In this document: positions 60,282 to 64,000 of the stretch, piece by piece | Position numbering within the stretch: position 1 is the stretch's first letter | Layout: the number at the start of each line of letters is the position of its first letter | Source: Erysipelotrichaceae bacterium | GTDB taxonomy: Bacteria > Bacillota_I > Bacilli_A > RFN20 > CAG-826 | Direction of reading: 5' to 3' | Length of the DNA stretch: 64,000 bases | NCBI GenBank assembly: GCA_015058945.1 | Contig: SVBF01000014.1 | Coordinates: forward strand, 89,677-153,676 | The notes under the pieces: model-generated | What the model saw: only the letters and a program-made list of their open reading frames with translations | What the model was told of the DNA's origin: nothing | Databases searched by the model: none | Program-made: the position numbers and the translations under genes

Positions 60282-63200
60282 ATGAAGAAAAAAACATGGG
60301 TGCCTATAGCTATAATTTCCTCCTTTTTTCTTGGCGCTGGTATCGCTCTTGGCTTAATTTCTTCGGATACAAAAGCTATAGAAGTAAAAGCAGACACTGT
60401 TAACTATGTTTCTTACGTTTCTCGTGAATGGGATGAAGAAGAAAAATGCATTAAAGAGATACATAGTGGAGTCAATGCTACCCTTATCAATCGTCAGACA
60501 TCTATAGGTAATGGCGGATGGTACTATTGGGGAGAAGGAAGCGATAGCGTTCCTTATTTAGGTATACAGGGCGAAGCTAATATCATCGTTAACGATGGAC
60601 ATATGTGGCGTCTCACTGATGGAATTCATGTACCAGTTGGATCGACATTAAATATTTATGGAGGACCTGAAGGAACTGGCAAAATCATTGCCGGGCCACA
60701 CTCTTATTATGGTGCCGCAATTGGTGGCCAAAAGGGAGACAGCAAATCCGGAACGATTAACATCTATGGTGGTAATATTTCCGCTTATGGTGGAGATAAT
60801 GCCGCAGGTATTGGAGGCTCCGAGGGGTGTACTAGTGGCGATATCACAATATATGGCGGAGAGTTACATGTTAATGGTAGTCCTAATGGTGATGATGGTG
60901 CAGGTATTGGAGGCGGTGAAAACGGCTCTGCCACAAACATAACTATCTATGGTGGATACGTATCTGCCACAGGTGGAAAAAATGCCGCTGGAATTGGCGG
61001 TGGATATAAAGGCAACAGTGGCAACATTAAAATCTACGGTGGAGAAGTATGGGGTGATGGCCAAGAAGATGGCGCTGGCATCGGAAGTGGCGAAGATGGA
61101 ATATTTGAAAATATTGAGATCCATGGTGGGACTATCAAAGCTGTTGGCGGACAATATGCGGCCGCTATAGGAAGCGGCGATTTTGATTCCGACACAGAAA
61201 ACGGGACTATCACAATTACCGGTGGAGAAATAACTGCCAGTGGAGGAAAAGATGCTGCTGGAATAGGTGGAGGAGAAAACGGTTATGGAACAATCAATAT
61301 TTCCGGCGGCACGATATTGAAGGCGATTGGTGGAACTGACTCAACTCAAGTTGTTTGGGAAACAGTTTATTCTGGTGGCGCCGGAATTGGCGGTGGCGAT
61401 GGTGCTCCAGGAGGCACCATCAATATTTCCGGCGGCACGATAGAAGAGGCAGAAGGTGGTTATGGTGGCGCTGGCATCGGAAGCGGATGCAGAGCTGCTG
61501 ATAATAGTGGTGGCACTGTAATCAACATTAGTGGTTCCGCAAACATTACAGCAACGGGCGGAGAAAATGCCGCAGGGATTGGCGGAGGCCGTTATGAAGA
61601 GACTCCTACTATTAACATATCGGGTGGCGCCATTAACGCAACAGGCGGAGCAAGCGGCGCTGGAATTGGTGGTGGTTCTGGTTCAGGAGGAAATATAACG
61701 ATTTCCGGCGGCAATATTACAGCAACAGCAGGAAGTGACTCCGATGGAATTGGCTGTGGAAAAGCTTCAACCGGCACGGACACAGCAACTATCAGACTAA
61801 AATACGATAACCCGAACAAGCCGTTCAGTATTTTTAGTAATAGTTTTTACAATACCTTCAACACAAATTTGATAATGGAAAACCCTTTCATTGACGCAAC
61901 CAACGTCATTAGATATGGTGCCGGAACTTATACAAAAACCGCTTTGAACCCTTTTGCCAATATCGCATTAACTCCTGAAGTTAGACCGATTCTCACCCTT
62001 AATCCAGGCGGTGGAAAAGGAAATGGGAGTTCCGAAGCTGTCGATTATGCTTTAGTCTACACACTTCCTTCTAGCGATACATTCGCTCCAGAAACAAGCG
62101 CTTGTACTTTTAACAATTGGCAAATCGTTACTGGTGGTAACGTGTTTACCAAAATGCCTGGCGAAACGATTACCATAACCCAAGACACCACTATTACGGC
62201 CACATGGACTTGGGACTCTTCAGAAGTATTTAACTATGCCGATAACTTTTTAGAAGTTGTATCTTGTGATCCTAGTAATGAACCAACCTTTGATGAAGGA
62301 TGGTCTTGGGAAAGATTAAAAAATGAATATGATGCCCTATCTTCCTATTCTAAAAATGCATTAAAAAATGCTTCCGCTAACGAAAATGGCGATTCTGTCG
62401 AAAAGACCGTTAAAATCTATGATTACATCGTCGGTAAATACTATAAAAATGGAATAAATCTTAGTTATATTGACTTTTTTGACAGAAATCCTGAAACCGT
62501 AAATGTTTATTCAATTACCTATAACCTAAATGGAGGCACAGTTTCGACTCCTAATCCAACATCCTATGACTATGCGACAGAAACATTTACTTTGAATAAT
62601 CCAACTAGATATGGATATGAATTTGTAGGATGGTATGGAGAAGATATTATTGGATACGCAAAAGAAGTTACTATTTCTAAAGGCGAAACCACTGGCAATA
62701 AAACTTATTCCGCCCAATGGAAATTAAATGAAAATTTGCAAGCTGTTCTTGATGCCATTGACGATATAGATGAAAACAATATTAGTTATCCAAATGGCAA
62801 TAATGAAATTGCAAATGCCGAAAGTCTATATAACGCATTAAGCGAAGCAGAAAAAGAGGTTTTAAATAACGATTTTGCTGCTCAAATAAATAAATTAGTA
62901 TCCTCAAGAAGTGGATATAACACTGATAAAGATAATTATATTTCTTCTCTCGTTAACTCAATCGATGCTTTAGGTGGGCCTGCAAACATAAAATACCCAG
63001 ACGATAACAATGCAATTGTTAGCATTCAAAATAGATTAAATAATGTTCTTGATGAAGATCTAGATTTAGTGACTAATCGTCAAACCTTTCTAGATATTTT
63101 AGATGTGTTTGAAGAATTAAAAGCCGCCAAAATTCAAGAAGTCATCGATATGATTGATGATATCGGTGAAGTTGAATATCCAGGCAGCAAAGATAAAGTT

Positions 63201-64000
63201 ATGGCGGCCTATAATGCCTTTTATTCCATACCGGAAGATGATCAATATTTAATTACTAATGAAGCAATATTAACAACTGCCCTAACTAAATATAATTCAT
63301 TACTCAATGAAGCGGTTTCTAATGCGATAGATTTAATTGACGCAATTGGAGAAGTTAAATATCAAGAAAGTGAAGAAGCAATTATTGCTGCAAGAAGCGC
63401 TTATGATCTTTTACTTGAAGGCGAGGAGTCTTTAGTTACTAATTATTCAACGTTAGAAGCGGCAGAAGCTAGATATAGTGAATTAGTAAGCAAAAAGGCA
63501 AAAGCGGATGAATTTATCGCCTTGGTTGAAGCTGTTGGAGATGAAGTTAGTTATCCAGACAGTAAAGAGGCGATTCAAAAGGTGTTAGACCTTTATGACG
63601 ATTTAGACCAAGAAACCAGAGGGTTCGTTGGTCAACCTATACTTTCTTCTATTGGTCAAAAGATATTTTTATTTAACAACCTAAGAGACGCCGCCATGGA
63701 AAACGCTTACGCCAAAATTAGCGAAATTGGCGAAGTAAACATTAATAGTGGTGAAGCCATAAAGGAAGCTAGAGAAGCTTGTGATGCTTTAGATAGCGAA
63801 GACAAATTGAGTATTACGAATTATGAAACCTTGCTTGCAGCAGAAGCTAGATATAGTGAATTGGTCGGATATAAAACTGACGCCGAAGCGGTCGATAATT
63901 TGATTGATGCGATCGGGGAAGTCTCTTATCCGGATAGCAAAGAATCAATCGAGGCCGCAAGAGCAGCTTATGACGCTTTATCAAACGATGAGCAAAGAGG
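60282..64000 (+). CDS. Giant repeat surface protein (adhesin-like), 3' end outside the window
   Basis: The frame is open from the ATG at 60282 to the window end (over 1239 codons). A signal/anchor segment (WVPIAIISSFFLGAGIALGL) is followed by about eleven glycine-rich repeats of 30-40 residues, nt about 60710-61790, with the pattern AAGIGGG...INISGG.I.A.GG. A linker leads to an InlB-type B-repeat (ITYNLNGGTVSTPNP, then GYEFVGWYG) near 62520. Then come helical repeats of about 62 residues with IDAIGEVxYPxSKEAI and AARxAYDAL, at least five copies from about 63150. AGGAG lies 7 bases before the ATG. It is strongly AT-rich with A/T-ending codons, unlike all genes before it, which suggests transfer or special constraints. 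It is probably exported and adhesive. Confidence 0.85.
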   Translation, partial: MKKKTWVPIAIISSFFLGAGIALGLISSDTKAIEVKADTVNYVSYVSREWDEEEKCIKEIHSGVNATLINRQTSIGNGGWYYWGEGSDSVPYLGIQGEANIIVNDGHMWRLTDGIHVPVGSTLNIYGGPEGTGKIIAGPHSYYGAAIGGQKGDSKSGTINIYGGNISAYGGDNAAGIGGSEGCTSGDITIYGGELHVNGSPNGDDGAGIGGGENGSATNITIYGGYVSATGGKNAAGIGGGYKGNSGNIKIYGGEVWGDGQEDGAGIGSGEDGIFENIEIHGGTIKAVGGQYAAAIGSGDFDSDTENGTITITGGEITASGGKDAAGIGGGENGYGTINISGGTILKAIGGTDSTQVVWETVYSGGAGIGGGDGAPGGTINISGGTIEEAEGGYGGAGIGSGCRAADNSGGTVINISGSANITATGGENAAGIGGGRYEETPTINISGGAINATGGASGAGIGGGSGSGGNITISGGNITATAGSDSDGIGCGKASTGTDTATIRLKYDNPNKPFSIFSNSFYNTFNTNLIMENPFIDATNVIRYGAGTYTKTALNPFANIALTPEVRPILTLNPGGGKGNGSSEAVDYALVYTLPSSDTFAPETSACTFNNWQIVTGGNVFTKMPGETITITQDTTITATWTWDSSEVFNYADNFLEVVSCDPSNEPTFDEGWSWERLKNEYDALSSYSKNALKNASANENGDSVEKTVKIYDYIVGKYYKNGINLSYIDFFDRNPETVNVYSITYNLNGGTVSTPNPTSYDYATETFTLNNPTRYGYEFVGWYGEDIIGYAKEVTISKGETTGNKTYSAQWKLNENLQAVLDAIDDIDENNISYPNGNNEIANAESLYNALSEAEKEVLNNDFAAQINKLVSSRSGYNTDKDNYISSLVNSIDALGGPANIKYPDDNNAIVSIQNRLNNVLDEDLDLVTNRQTFLDILDVFEELKAAKIQEVIDMIDDIGEVEYPGSKDKVMAAYNAFYSIPEDDQYLITNEAILTTALTKYNSLLNEAVSNAIDLIDAIGEVKYQESEEAIIAARSAYDLLLEGEESLVTNYSTLEAAEARYSELVSKKAKADEFIALVEAVGDEVSYPDSKEAIQKVLDLYDDLDQETRGFVGQPILSSIGQKIFLFNNLRDAAMENAYAKISEIGEVNINSGEAIKEAREACDALDSEDKLSITNYETLLAAEARYSELVGYKTDAEAVDNLIDAIGEVSYPDSKESIEAARAAYDALSNDEQR

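Noticed and set aside
60700..61800. Repeats suggesting a CRISPR array
   Set aside because: The repeats are in-frame protein repeats of varying length and sequence, not identical repeats with unique spacers.

Overview
The window is about 60 kb of moderately GC-rich bacterial chromosome with strongly C-ending codon use, followed by about 4 kb of AT-rich sequence that opens a giant surface-protein gene. Several signs point to a Gram-positive-type Bacilli or Mollicutes-like anaerobe, perhaps an RF39/Acholeplasma-type gut lineage. These are the Bacillus-style order cysS-rlmB-(sigH)-(rpmG-secE-nusG)-rplK-rplA-rplJ-rplL-rsmC-rpoB-rpoC-rpsL-rpsG-fusA-tuf, many lipoproteins with no outer-membrane genes, an [FeFe]-hydrogenase end, and an L11 protein with the short mollicute-type N-terminus. 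TGA is used as a stop, so the code is the standard bacterial one.

Layout. 0-3.5 kb: tail of a hydrogenase, a NatAB-type ABC exporter, a HAD phosphatase and a RelBE toxin-antitoxin pair with its operator. 3.6-29.2 kb: the housekeeping block. It is interrupted by a decayed HTH-DUF1016 gene, by rpmG-secE-nusG on the opposite strand, by small loose genes including a frameshifted mgtC, and by an acetyltransferase plus M6 protease pair between rpoC and rpsL. 29.2-33.2 kb: an accessory island with an ISL3-like transposase fragment, a two-gene HTH-ADP-ribosyltransferase (DUF3990-like) cassette between two perfect 31-bp direct repeats, a gene-free scar with short repeats, and an intact ISAs1-family element with a 9-bp target duplication. 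33.2-36.7 kb: NAD salvage (nadE, pncB) with an RDD membrane protein. 36.8-50.3 kb: a long surface/transport cluster. It holds a membrane-anchored protein, a MalK-like ATPase with a roughly 270-residue insertion, two permeases, two solute-binding lipoproteins, a staphylococcal-nuclease-type lipoprotein, a zinc-ribbon membrane protein and a repeat lipoprotein. 50.4-59.9 kb: two RDD-like membrane proteins, a UshA-type nucleotidase lipoprotein, a second M6 protease lipoprotein, tRNA-Lys, msrA, a GH3 glycosidase and an alpha/beta hydrolase. 59.9-64 kb: tRNA-Leu and the AT-rich repeat adhesin, open at the window end.

How it works together. The ABC-nuclease cluster has the gene content of a mollicute module I recall from Mycoplasma genitalium (SNase lipoprotein, ABC ATPase with insertion, two permeases). 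With the nearby surface nucleotidase it suggests scavenging of nucleic acids or nucleosides at the cell surface, although the sequence alone cannot exclude a sugar substrate. A second pattern runs through the window. Genes that head their own transcripts usually have a -10 box ending 6-8 bases before the start codon and no Shine-Dalgarno site, which implies leaderless mRNAs, while most genes inside operons, all the ribosomal operons and the mobile genes keep clear Shine-Dalgarno sites.
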